6,855 bases of DNA. Origin: CANLBN01 sp047629215 (lineage in GTDB: Bacteria; Pseudomonadota; Gammaproteobacteria; Pseudomonadales; Cellvibrionaceae). Under the pieces are notes generated by a model, which worked only from the letters and a program-made list of their open reading frames with translations, ran no database searches and had not been told where the DNA came from. Every line of letters begins with the position of its first letter. The stretch's first letter is position 1. A program made the translations under genes and the position numbers. Where the stretch lies: positions 1-6,855 of the forward strand of contig JBLHWO010000200.1 in the NCBI GenBank assembly GCA_047629215.1, in the 5' to 3' direction. Shown here piece by piece: positions 1 to 6,320 of this stretch.

Positions 1-192
1 GGAGTTAAGATGAGCTAGTACTTCGATGGCAATAGGCGGTTTATCTGCTTGCAGCGTTATTAATAATAATGAAAAAATAGATGGTAGATGATCATCAAAA
101 TACATATCCACCACGCTACCCCTTACAAACACAACACGGCCTTGCTTGAGACCAGAAGTCTGAGATTTGGGTGGATATAGATTGGGGTTCAT
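1..192 (-). CDS. atpD: F-type ATP synthase beta subunit, N-terminal part, probably of an alternate (N-type) F-ATPase
   Basis: Partial gene: 64 codons from an ATG at 192-190, running off the left edge. After about 17 variable residues comes GRVVFVRGSVVDMYF, followed by LPSI and IAIEVLAHL. This is the N-terminal beta-barrel pattern of F1 beta subunits (family knowledge: V-x-G-x-V-V-D-V-x-F, L-P-x-I, E-V-x-x-H-L). The nucleotide-binding P-loop would lie outside the window. F1 beta carries the catalytic sites of the membrane-bound, ion-translocating ATPase. In housekeeping atp operons beta follows gamma, whereas N-ATPase operons begin with atpD. Here beta directly follows acetate kinase, which favours the N-type. 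Its ATG overlaps the acetate kinase stop in ATGA (192-189), so translation is probably coupled; only a weak AGG precedes the start. Whether the enzyme moves Na+ or H+ cannot be told without its c subunit. Family assignment is good; the N-type call is inferred from order. Confidence 0.82.
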   Translation of the reverse strand, partial: MNPNLYPPKSQTSGLKQGRVVFVRGSVVDMYFDDHLPSIFSLLLITLQADKPPIAIEVLAHLNS

Positions 193-1382
193 AGTGTAAA
201 AGCCTGCGCTTTACTAGCGAGTACAGATTCTTCATCCGTCGCAATCACCTGCACAGTTACCCGGCTGTCTGTAGTTGAAATAATAGAGGCGTGTTGCCGA
301 TTGGCTTCATCATCAATGGTCAAACCTAACCATTGCAGATAAGCGCATATTTTTTGTCGAACCAGAGCGCTATTTTCTCCAATACCTGCCGTGAATACCA
401 AGCGGTTGATACCCCCCAAAGCGGGCAGTAGTTTGCTTATTTCTGCGGCAGTTCTATAGCAGAAAAAATCGATGGCAAACTGCGCTTCTTCTGCACAACT
501 CGACTCTAGTTCACGTATATCGCCACTAATACCAGACACACCTAAGAGACCCGATTGATCGAATAGTATTGAGTGAACATCGGCAATGCTGTAATTCTTT
601 TCCTCCAATAAATACAAAACAACACCTGGGTCAATACTGCCAGAGCGCTTGCTCATCATTAGGCCTTCATTGGTACTAAAACCCATACTATGAGCAACGC
701 TTTTACCGTCTTTGATGGCACAAGCACTAGCGCCGCTGCCAAGGTGCGCGACTATTGTTAAGCCGTGATTGACCGGTAATATTGAGGTGATATATTCGTA
801 AGATAAGCCGTGAAATCCGTAACGAATAATACCTTCGTCAAAAAAAGAGCGGGGTAAAGGCAGCATCTTTGCCAAGTCACTAATGTTGCGATGAAAAGCG
901 GTATCGAAGTAAGCCACCTGCGGTATACCAGGTAGGCGCTTAAGCAATGCCTCAATCGCGCGAATTTCTGCGGGTAAATGTAATGGGGCTAAAGGAGTGA
1001 GTGCTTTAAGTTGATCAAGGTTCTCAGCGTCAATTTGTATGGCATCGAAAAACTGTTGTCCTCCATGCACTAGTCGGTGACTTACGGTGCTTATTTGGAT
1101 ATCGGGTAACATTGTTTCAATGCAATCGATGGCTTGTTCGGCGGCGCCTGTCTTTTTTTCTAGGTTGGCGCTATGGATAGTTTCTCCGGCAGCATTGTAT
1201 AAGCGCAACTGTGCGGTACCTAAGCCATAGTCAATCAAACCAGAATAGCGTCGCTTTAGAGTATCGATAAAGGGTTCAAACAGTGCAAATTTAAGCGTTG
1301 ATGAGCCGGCGTTTAGGGTCAAACAGGCTTTCTTCTTATCTAAAATGTTGTTATCTAAGGTTTTCTGTTCGGCTGTGCTCAT
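189..1382 (-). CDS. ackA: acetate kinase (possibly acting on other short-chain acyl phosphates)
   Basis: A 397-residue cytoplasmic kinase, the usual family length, converting acyl phosphate and ADP to carboxylate and ATP. The acetokinase motifs appear in order: NAGSS at 24-28, SHRLVHGG at 101-108, FDTAFH at 159-164, RYGFHG at 187-192, HLGSG at 213-217, a KRSGSIDPG block at 245-253, LLGVSG at 279-284, TAGIGEN at 331-337 and ATDEE at 381-385. Asn24, Arg103, Asp160, Arg246 and the Glu of the last motif match the residues known to bind substrate or catalyse. The frame is open further upstream to a GTG at 1430, but the ATG at 1382 is preferred because AGGGAG (1398-1393) sits 10 bases before it and the family N-terminus fits. 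It overlaps the upstream transferase by ATGA (1382-1379) and the downstream atpD by ATGA (192-189). Some positions differ from the usual family consensus: HLGNG is HLGSG, and GTRSGDIDPG is SKRSGSIDPG. Confidence 0.95.
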   Translation of the reverse strand: MSTAEQKTLDNNILDKKKACLTLNAGSSTLKFALFEPFIDTLKRRYSGLIDYGLGTAQLRLYNAAGETIHSANLEKKTGAAEQAIDCIETMLPDIQISTVSHRLVHGGQQFFDAIQIDAENLDQLKALTPLAPLHLPAEIRAIEALLKRLPGIPQVAYFDTAFHRNISDLAKMLPLPRSFFDEGIIRYGFHGLSYEYITSILPVNHGLTIVAHLGSGASACAIKDGKSVAHSMGFSTNEGLMMSKRSGSIDPGVVLYLLEEKNYSIADVHSILFDQSGLLGVSGISGDIRELESSCAEEAQFAIDFFCYRTAAEISKLLPALGGINRLVFTAGIGENSALVRQKICAYLQWLGLTIDDEANRQHASIISTTDSRVTVQVIATDEESVLASKAQAFTL

Positions 1383-2338
1383 ACTATCGTTGCTCCCTGA
1401 TGTCTGGCGAAGAGTAAGGCGAGGGCACACGAAGCTTGCCTTGTTAGACCGTTACTGCTGGCTGCCCGACTGGTAAGAATAATAGGTACACGAGCACCCA
1501 TAACGATCCCTGGTGCTTCGATACCAAATAGGTAAGTAAGCTGTTTTGTCAGCATATTGGCCGACTCTAGATTGGGTGCAATAATAATATCGGCATCACC
1601 TGCTACCTCAGATACAATATTTTTTGCTGCTGCCGCTTTACGAGAAATAGCGTTATCAAAAGCCAACGGTCCATCGAGAATGCCACCAGTGATTTGCCCT
1701 CTCTCAGCCATTTTGCAAAGAGCTGCAGCATCAAGTGTTGAGGGAATAGCTTCTTCCACAGTTTCTACGGCTGACACAATGGCAACTTTAGGTGTCCCTG
1801 ACTCAATCGCTAAAAACAGGTCAATGGCATTCTGTACCATATCTTTTTTCTGTTTTAAGTTGGGCAGAATATTAAGGGCCGCATCGGTAATAAATAGTGG
1901 CTTGTGGTAACTGGGAATATCAACAACTAGCACATGACTAAAGCGTCGCCCTGTTTGTAATCCTCCAACTTTAGCAATCATCGGTTCCATAAATTCGTCG
2001 GTATGTATTTTACCTTTCATTAAAGCTTCGACTCGGCCAAGATGCACCAGTTCTACAGCTTTTGATGCTGCTGCGTGGCTGTGTTCGGTAGCGATGAGCT
2101 CAAAGCTACTGATATCGATTTTTTCCTCTTTAGCCACCGCGCGAATTTTAGCTTCGGGCCCTATTAGTATTGGTATAATTAAACCTTCGCGAGCTGATTT
2201 TACGGCGCCAATAAGAGAGTTGGCGTCTACGGGATGCACAATTGCCGTTTTAATCGGTGCATATTTTTTTGCTTGGGCAATTAATTTTTCTTCATAATTA
2301 CCACGTGTCGCTGTTGTTGGATTGTCAATAAATTTCAT
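1379..2338 (-). CDS. phosphate acetyl/butyryltransferase, single-domain type
   Basis: A 319-residue enzyme of the PTA/PTB family, exchanging CoA for phosphate on a short-chain acyl-CoA to give acyl phosphate in the cytoplasm. Recognisable blocks are LMKGKIHTDEFM near 106-117, LQTGRRFSHV near 127-136, PLFITDAALNI at 147-157, ETVEEAIPSTLDAAALCKM around 192-210, ITGGILDGPLAFDNAIS at 216-232 and GARVPIILTSRA at 281-292. These closely resemble the transferase half of the bifunctional enoyl-CoA hydratase/phosphate acetyltransferase proteins linked to PHA genes, but the N-terminal MaoC hydratase domain is absent. The frame extends to a TTG at 2380; the ATG at 2338 is chosen because the family homology starts there, although the ribosome site (AAAGAA) is weak. 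It lies 91 bases after phaC and overlaps acetate kinase by ATGA. Whether acetyl-CoA or butyryl-CoA is preferred cannot be read from the sequence, so no symbol is given. Confidence 0.92.
   Translation of the reverse strand: MKFIDNPTTATRGNYEEKLIAQAKKYAPIKTAIVHPVDANSLIGAVKSAREGLIIPILIGPEAKIRAVAKEEKIDISSFELIATEHSHAAASKAVELVHLGRVEALMKGKIHTDEFMEPMIAKVGGLQTGRRFSHVLVVDIPSYHKPLFITDAALNILPNLKQKKDMVQNAIDLFLAIESGTPKVAIVSAVETVEEAIPSTLDAAALCKMAERGQITGGILDGPLAFDNAISRKAAAAKNIVSEVAGDADIIIAPNLESANMLTKQLTYLFGIEAPGIVMGARVPIILTSRAASSNGLTRQASCALALLFARHQGATIV
1393..1398 (-). promoter_or_regulatory. ribosome binding site that sets the acetate kinase start
   Basis: The minus strand reads AGGGAG, 10 bases before the ATG at 1382. 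It lies inside the last codons of the upstream transferase gene and supports the ATG over the GTG at 1430 as the start. Confidence 0.7.
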
Positions 2339-2410
2339 GTTTTTAATTCTTTTAAATAAGTAAAATGTGGTTGCGGTCAATTTATTTTATTGAGTTAACT
2401 TATATTTCGT

Positions 2411-2437
2411 AGGCTTAAAATTGATGAGTTTAAGCTT
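2411..2437 (-). other. inverted repeat over the phaC stop codon
   Basis: Arms GCTTAAA (2413-2419) and TTTAAGC (2429-2435) match perfectly over 7 bases around a 9-base loop, and one wobble plus one A-T pair could extend them to 2411-2437. The phaC stop codon (2432-2430) lies in one arm. No U-run follows on the minus strand, so it does not look like an intrinsic terminator. It could be a transcript-processing or stability hairpin between phaC and the transferase gene. Function is unproven. Confidence 0.35.
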
Positions 2438-4283
2438 GATGTACATAAGTTCCCGGAGCATCGCAAAGCGGGAGATAGGTATCGTTACCCAAAGACGGTA
2501 GTGCCACCATCGTCGATGCAGAGCGAGCCACTAGCCACTTATGCCAAGCTATCCACCAAGAGCCAGAGTGTTGCTTAGGATGTTGCTCTAGCCATTTGTC
2601 GGGAGAAATATAGGGTGCACCTTCAGCTGAGGTCCCCATCTGATAATGGTGCCAAGATTCACTAGGTAAGCTGGCAATACCTGAGTTATGGCCGCCATTG
2701 GTTAATACAAAAGTAAGCTCAGTGTTGGTAAATAAATGGAGTTTGTAGACCGAACGCCATGGAGATAGATAATCTTTCTCGGTGGCCACATAAAAAATTG
2801 GCAGCGTTAGGCTACTCAGTACCACTTCTTCTCCATCGACTTGGTAATCTCCCTCTGCGAGTAGGTCATGTAGATAAAAACGCTCTAAATACTCTTTGTG
2901 CATTGTGAAGGGCATACGAGTAGCATCGGCACTCCAAGCCATTAATTCAGAAATAGGTGGTTGTTCACCCAGTAGATAATGTTCGATAAAATAATCCCAA
3001 ATAAGTTCTTTAGCATGCATAATTTGGAAAATATTTTTCAGCTGAAATTTATCCATATAACCTTGTTGCTGCATAATATGGTTAAGCAAACTCAGTTGGC
3101 TTTCATCCATAAACAACAATAATTCACCGGCTTTATCAAAATCAGTTTGCGACGCCAATAATGTCACCGTTTGTAAGCGGTCATCTTTTTGTTTGGCGAG
3201 CCAAATCGCGGCAATGGTAAGCAAAATACCGCCAATACAATAACCAGTGGCGTGAACCTTTTGACCAGGCATAATGCTATTGATGACATTAAGTGACTCA
3301 ATAACGCTCAACTTCATGTAGTCGTTAAATCCTAGATCAGCATCCTCTGCCGTGGGATTTTTCCATGAAATTAGAAAAACTGTATGACCCTGCTCAACCA
3401 AATATTCAACCAACGATTTGTTGGGCGCTAGGTCGAGAATATAATATTTCATTATCCAGGCAGGCACGATTAATAGGGGTTCTGCGTAGACTTTATCCGT
3501 CACTGGACTGTATTGAATTAACTCGATTAAACGATTGCGGTATACAACCTTGCCGGGTGTTACTGCTAAGTCTTTACCGATAGTAAATGGTTGTAAGTGG
3601 GTGGGTATAAGACCTGCCGATAATTGTTGCATATCATTGAAAAAATGATATGTGCCATCCAACAAATTTTTTCCATAAGTTCCCTGTATTTTTTTTATTA
3701 CCACCGGGTTTGTGGCAATAAAGTTACAAGGTGACATGCTGTCGAGAATTAAATTATTAACAAATCCGACTACATTGGCATGATGTCGACTGATTCCGCC
3801 AACATTATTTATCGAAGCTTGCCACCATTCTTGGAACGACAAATAGCTTTCTTCAAAGAGATTAAATGGAAAGTGATCCCAAGCATCATCTTTAAAACGC
3901 TTATCTTTAGGGGTTGAAGTTATAGAGAGTTTAGTTTTTGGCTGGTCAAAATAAAGTGACGACAGGGTAAAGTTAAGCGATTTTTCTAAAGCATCACCCC
4001 ACAGTGCGATCATCTTTCCTGGAGATATACTTAAATGCATAAGCCAGTCGGCATAAGCCAAAGCTAAAGATACGGGTGATACACCGGCAGTTAATGTACT
4101 TAGCCAGACTTGATAATTATGGTCAAGATCAGAAAAAAAGTTATCTGAGAATAAAACTCTTTTATCGGACTGCACTTCATTTTTAACGATTGCAGGCTTT
4201 GATTGTGCCTTAGCAGATGGTGTAGGATCAAACTGTCGTACAAGAGCTACTTTTTCTGAGGGAGATGCCACTATTTTTCTCAT
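2430..4283 (-). CDS. phaC: class I polyhydroxyalkanoate synthase
   Basis: A 617-residue synthase that polymerises (R)-3-hydroxyacyl-CoA into polyhydroxyalkanoate at the granule surface. The first 50 or so residues are variable. The N-terminal PhaC domain follows, with SPCNFIATNP at 184-193, a typical PhaC block. The alpha/beta-hydrolase core contains ISWKNP near 305-310 and the lipase-like box GYCIGG at 347-352, giving catalytic Cys349. Asp504 (in EKDYLSPW) and His532 (in GGHNSG) complete the triad. The Asp-to-His spacing of 28 equals that of the Cupriavidus necator enzyme (Asp480, His508). The length fits class I, which needs no PhaE or PhaR partner. The ATG at 4283 has only a weak ribosome site, inside a short inverted repeat. 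The gene starts 68 bases after the SpoIIAA-like gene, most likely in the same transcript. No thiolase, reductase or phasin gene lies in the window, so monomer supply must come from elsewhere. Confidence 0.96.
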   Translation of the reverse strand: MRKIVASPSEKVALVRQFDPTPSAKAQSKPAIVKNEVQSDKRVLFSDNFFSDLDHNYQVWLSTLTAGVSPVSLALAYADWLMHLSISPGKMIALWGDALEKSLNFTLSSLYFDQPKTKLSITSTPKDKRFKDDAWDHFPFNLFEESYLSFQEWWQASINNVGGISRHHANVVGFVNNLILDSMSPCNFIATNPVVIKKIQGTYGKNLLDGTYHFFNDMQQLSAGLIPTHLQPFTIGKDLAVTPGKVVYRNRLIELIQYSPVTDKVYAEPLLIVPAWIMKYYILDLAPNKSLVEYLVEQGHTVFLISWKNPTAEDADLGFNDYMKLSVIESLNVINSIMPGQKVHATGYCIGGILLTIAAIWLAKQKDDRLQTVTLLASQTDFDKAGELLLFMDESQLSLLNHIMQQQGYMDKFQLKNIFQIMHAKELIWDYFIEHYLLGEQPPISELMAWSADATRMPFTMHKEYLERFYLHDLLAEGDYQVDGEEVVLSSLTLPIFYVATEKDYLSPWRSVYKLHLFTNTELTFVLTNGGHNSGIASLPSESWHHYQMGTSAEGAPYISPDKWLEQHPKQHSGSWWIAWHKWLVARSASTMVALPSLGNDTYLPLCDAPGTYVHQA

Positions 4284-4286
4284 GGG

Positions 4287-4300
4287 TAACGCTACCGTTA
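4287..4300 (-). other. small inverted repeat just before the phaC start
   Basis: TAACG (4287-4291) and CGTTA (4296-4300) form a perfect 5-base stem around a 4-base loop, ending three bases before the phaC ATG. The only Shine-Dalgarno-like bases (GGTAG on the minus strand) fall in this element, so it might affect phaC translation. It is short and AT-rich, so chance is possible. Confidence 0.25.
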
Positions 4301-4351
4301 TAAATTTTTTACGAAGGTTAAGCTATATAATTGATATGTTAATAATATTTA

Positions 4352-4732
4352 CTATGCATTTAGCCACGCTAAGGCATCTCGTTGTTTTTCAAAATATTTC
4401 GTTTCTCCTGAAATAAACCAAGATCCAATTTCTGAGGATATTGCCAACCAATTTTTATTGCCATAAATAGCTATTTTAAAAAACTCATTTCTATGCGATA
4501 AACCAATCTTAAAATCATCCCACGCTGCTCGCAGATCCCACCCATCTAATTCTGTACCATCGAAGAATATTTTTACATGTGGCTGCTTTACTTCACTTAA
4601 GGCAGAATTTATCATAGGAGTTATCACCTCATAATCTTCGTGTGTAAGTTTTCCAAGCGCTTTTATTTTGAGAAATACCTCATCATTCGAGCGTTCAATA
4701 CTAATTGAGATACCATGTCTCATAACAGCCAT
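4352..4732 (-). CDS. SpoIIAA-like (STAS-related) protein
   Basis: A 126-residue soluble protein with no signal peptide or membrane segment. It matches the SpoIIAA-like family: an N-terminal ISIER strand, GKLTHEDYE near 27-35, an acidic strand IFFDGTELDGWDL near 55-67, AAWDDFKIGLSHRNEF near 69-84, a KIAIYGNKNW strand near 86-95, and a C-terminal segment with KYFEKQRDALAWL. The family has a STAS-like fold, but its biochemical role is not established; a partner-binding or regulatory role is only inference. The ATG at 4732 has AGGTG (4744-4740) at 7 bases; Met4 is a less likely start. It is the first gene after the FNR-type promoter and lies 68 bases ahead of phaC, so it probably leads the PHA/acetate transcript. 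It could act in granule control or low-oxygen adaptation, but the sequence does not show which. Confidence 0.85.
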   Translation of the reverse strand: MAVMRHGISISIERSNDEVFLKIKALGKLTHEDYEVITPMINSALSEVKQPHVKIFFDGTELDGWDLRAAWDDFKIGLSHRNEFFKIAIYGNKNWLAISSEIGSWFISGETKYFEKQRDALAWLNA

Positions 4733-4786
4733 ATTTGTACACCTAATAAATATTATCTAAATTTATTTTATTAATAATGTGATGAC

Positions 4787-4828
4787 ACTATATATAATAT
4801 TTTATGGATCAATATTGATCTAAATCAA
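4787..4828 (-). promoter_or_regulatory. FNR/ANR-type class II promoter for the SpoIIAA-like/phaC operon
   Basis: The -10 candidate TATAGT (4792-4787, minus strand, 5 of 6 to TATAAT) predicts a transcript start near 4780. The centre of the FNR-type box (4821.5) then lies exactly 41.5 bases upstream, the classical position for FNR-family class II activation, where the box replaces the -35 element. The leader to the ATG at 4732 would be about 48 bases. An A/T-rich run lies just upstream of the box. The positions are read from the sequence; the activation itself is inferred from the FNR family. Confidence 0.72.
4815..4828. promoter_or_regulatory. FNR/ANR/DNR binding site, perfect consensus
   Basis: TTGATCTAAATCAA matches TTGAT-N4-ATCAA at all ten defined positions. 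It overlaps a second perfect palindrome, GATCAATATTGATC (4807-4820), so an extra half-site abuts the box on its promoter-proximal side. FNR, ANR and DNR share this consensus, so the sensor (oxygen or nitric oxide) cannot be told from the site alone. Confidence 0.8.
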
Positions 4829-4983
4829 AAAAAACGAAGTCAGTAAATGGCTAATTTTGAAATATTTTTCAATATTTTTTGATGCCTTAGCGCACAGGTA
4901 TATTTTATAAATAGTAGCGTGAAGATTATTCGCCTGATTTTAAATAAAAAGATCTAAGAAAATATATGTAGAAGAATTTATTT

Positions 4984-5020
4984 AAATTTTTTATAGGTTA
5001 GCAGTATGAGCTAAAAATTT
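4984..5020. repeat. long imperfect inverted repeat
   Basis: An inner stem TTAGC (4998-5002) with GCTAA (5010-5014) encloses a 7-base loop. The flanking AAATTTTT and AAAAATTT stretches can also pair if the 5-base ATAGG (4993-4997) is bulged out. It sits between the two operons. It could be a transcript-end structure or just AT-rich chance, and it has no clear terminator form. Confidence 0.3.
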
Positions 5021-5094
5021 ATGCATAAGAAAAAAAATAGGACAGCGACACATTACACTAGTACCCATTTTTTGAGCTTATTAAGCCCTTAGAA

Positions 5095-5463
5095 TCAATT
5101 ATCAATTGCTTTAAATTGATCTATAGCTTCAACAACATGTGTGGCATACATAACGCTAGGGCCACCACCCATTAAAATAGCTACACCTAACGCATCAGTT
5201 ATTTCTTCGCGAGTTGCACCTGCATCAAGTGCATCGTGAGTATGGAAGGCAATACAACCATCACACCGAGCAGCCACTGCAATTGCAAGAGCAATTAACT
5301 CTTTGGTTTTTGCATCAAGTGCTCCAGTTGTTGTGCCGGCTGTGTGTAACCAACCGAAAGCTTCCATCACTGCTGGTTGAGCATCGGATAATATCTCCAT
5401 GTTTTTTTTAATATGGTCTAGTTGTTGAGGAAAGGTTAGCGTGCTAGGTAGTGTTGTACTCAT
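5095..5463 (-). CDS. AhpD-like carboxymuconolactone decarboxylase family protein
   Basis: A 122-residue, all-helical type protein of the CMD/AhpD superfamily. The redox signature is present: Glu55, then Cys67-Asp-Gly-Cys70, then His74. Spacings of 12 from Glu to Cys and 4 from Cys to His match AhpD of Mycobacterium tuberculosis, where this set forms the disulfide reductase site. This points to thiol/disulfide or peroxide chemistry rather than carboxymuconolactone decarboxylation. In M. tuberculosis AhpD is reduced by a lipoyl-bearing E2 through dihydrolipoamide dehydrogenase. Here the gene follows the lipoyl-domain and E2-core genes by an 81-base gap, so a lipoyl partner is plausible but unproven. 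The ATG at 5463 has a strong AAGGAG (5475-5470) at 6 bases. The AT-rich gap may hold its own promoter, but none is clear. The substrate is unknown. Confidence 0.85.
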   Translation of the reverse strand: MSTTLPSTLTFPQQLDHIKKNMEILSDAQPAVMEAFGWLHTAGTTTGALDAKTKELIALAIAVAARCDGCIAFHTHDALDAGATREEITDALGVAILMGGGPSVMYATHVVEAIDQFKAIDN

Positions 5464-5544
5464 AATAAACTCCTTATACTAATAATTTTTTTTAATCTTA
5501 ACAAACTTAAATAATACATTGTGTGCGATATATTTTAGTCTGAA

Positions 5545-6306
5545 TTATTTAATAAGATGACTTGGATCGGTTAAAAGTTGTCGTAGGTGTGTCATAAAAC
5601 GAGCGGCCATTGCACCATCAATAACACGATGATCGTAAGATAATGATAGCGGCAACATTGGTCGAAAAACTATCTCGCCGTCACAGGCAACAACTTTATT
5701 AATTTTTCGAGAAACACCTAAGATTGCTACCTCTGGTGTTTTGATAATGGGAGTAAATCCTGTACCACCAATTGCACCCAAACTAGTCACACTAAACGAG
5801 CCACCTTCTGTATCTGCATAGGTGAGCTTGCCGGTTCGTGTACGTTCAGCTAGATCGGACATAGCTAGCGCTAAATTCTCAAATGTCATGGCATCTGTAT
5901 TTTTTATAACGGGCACAATAAGCCCATCAGGTGTGTCTACTGCAATACCTAAATGATAATAATGTTTCAAAATTAGTGTGTTGGAATTTTCATCAAGAGA
6001 TGCATTAAATTCTGGGAAGATTTTCAATGTGTCAACAACTGCTTTTAAGATAAAACTAAGCAAGGTAAAATGTGCAGTAACCTTATTTGATGTGCTTAAA
6101 TTATTGGTTTTTTGTGTTGTGTTTAGCTGCTTTCGTAAAGCCTCAATCATACTCACATCGACTTCATCGTGATGTGTAACATGAGGAATACTGGACCAAC
6201 TTTGCATCATATTTTTAGCTATTAATGTGCGTATTTTAGTGACTGGTTTTTTAGTAACTGCACCAAATATACTGTAATCGATTGTGGTCTTGGTCGACGT
6301 CGTCAT
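5545..6306 (-). CDS. 2-oxoacid dehydrogenase E2 acyltransferase, catalytic core only
   Basis: A 253-residue protein equal to the C-terminal catalytic domain of dihydrolipoyl acyltransferases. It starts with IDYSIFG and KIRTLIAKNMMQSW, then IPHVTHHDEVDV (40-51) as in AceF-type E2p, DGLIVPVIK (127-135), SLGAIGGTGFTPII (175-188), PEVAILGVSR (191-200) and the active-site DHRVIDG (225-231), giving His226 and Asp230. This domain moves an acyl group from a lipoyl arm to CoA and forms the cage of the complex. Usual E2 proteins of 400 to 640 residues also carry lipoyl and peripheral-subunit-binding domains at the N-terminus; here only about 10 residues precede the core. The start has AGGAT (6319-6315) at 8 bases, and the gene lies 14 bases after the DUF6506-like gene. 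A lipoyl domain is encoded separately two genes upstream, so the E2 seems split rather than decayed. Pyruvate versus acetoin-derived substrate is unresolved. Confidence 0.9.
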   Translation of the reverse strand: MTTSTKTTIDYSIFGAVTKKPVTKIRTLIAKNMMQSWSSIPHVTHHDEVDVSMIEALRKQLNTTQKTNNLSTSNKVTAHFTLLSFILKAVVDTLKIFPEFNASLDENSNTLILKHYYHLGIAVDTPDGLIVPVIKNTDAMTFENLALAMSDLAERTRTGKLTYADTEGGSFSVTSLGAIGGTGFTPIIKTPEVAILGVSRKINKVVACDGEIVFRPMLPLSLSYDHRVIDGAMAARFMTHLRQLLTDPSHLIK

Positions 6307-6320
6307 AATAGATCATCCTG

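Larger units (their letters stand above)
4733..5094. other. AT-rich intergenic region with regulatory content
   Basis: 362 bases without a credible gene on either strand, separating the dehydrogenase-type operon from the PHA/acetate operon. It contains the FNR-type promoter listed separately, a tandem AATATTTTT repeat at 4861-4879, a long A/T inverted repeat at 4984-5020, and a short hairpin at 5074-5088 just past the AhpD-like gene. The last lacks a U-run on the minus strand, so no convincing intrinsic terminator was found for the upstream operon. Confidence 0.6.

Noticed and set aside
1383..1430. Longer acetate kinase starting at the GTG at 1430
   Set aside because: The added 16 residues only read the end of the overlapping transferase gene in another frame; the ATG at 1382 has a good ribosome site and the ATGA junction.
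1557..1910. Plus-strand open frame of 117 residues
   Set aside because: It lies entirely opposite the phosphate acyltransferase gene, whose family motifs are unmistakable, and its translation resembles no family I know.
2339..2380. Longer transferase starting at the TTG at 2380
   Set aside because: A rare start codon without a ribosome site adds 14 residues that are not family-like; the ATG at 2338 fits the homology.
3365..3583. Plus-strand open frame of 72 residues inside phaC
   Set aside because: It is antisense to the conserved phaC core, with no ribosome site and no recognisable motif.
4861..4879. Tandem AATATTTTT repeat as a protein-binding or mobile-element signature
   Set aside because: Only two 9-base copies in very AT-rich DNA, with no flanking target duplication or linked gene.
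5074..5088. Hairpin just past the AhpD-like gene as an intrinsic terminator
   Set aside because: The stem is six pairs with one wobble, and on the minus strand it is followed by an A-run, not a U-run. The T-run lies on the wrong side for either strand.
5545..6306. E2 core gene as a truncated pseudogene
   Set aside because: It has its own start and ribosome site, all catalytic motifs, no internal stop, and a lipoyl domain is provided by a separate gene, which argues for a split rather than a decayed E2.
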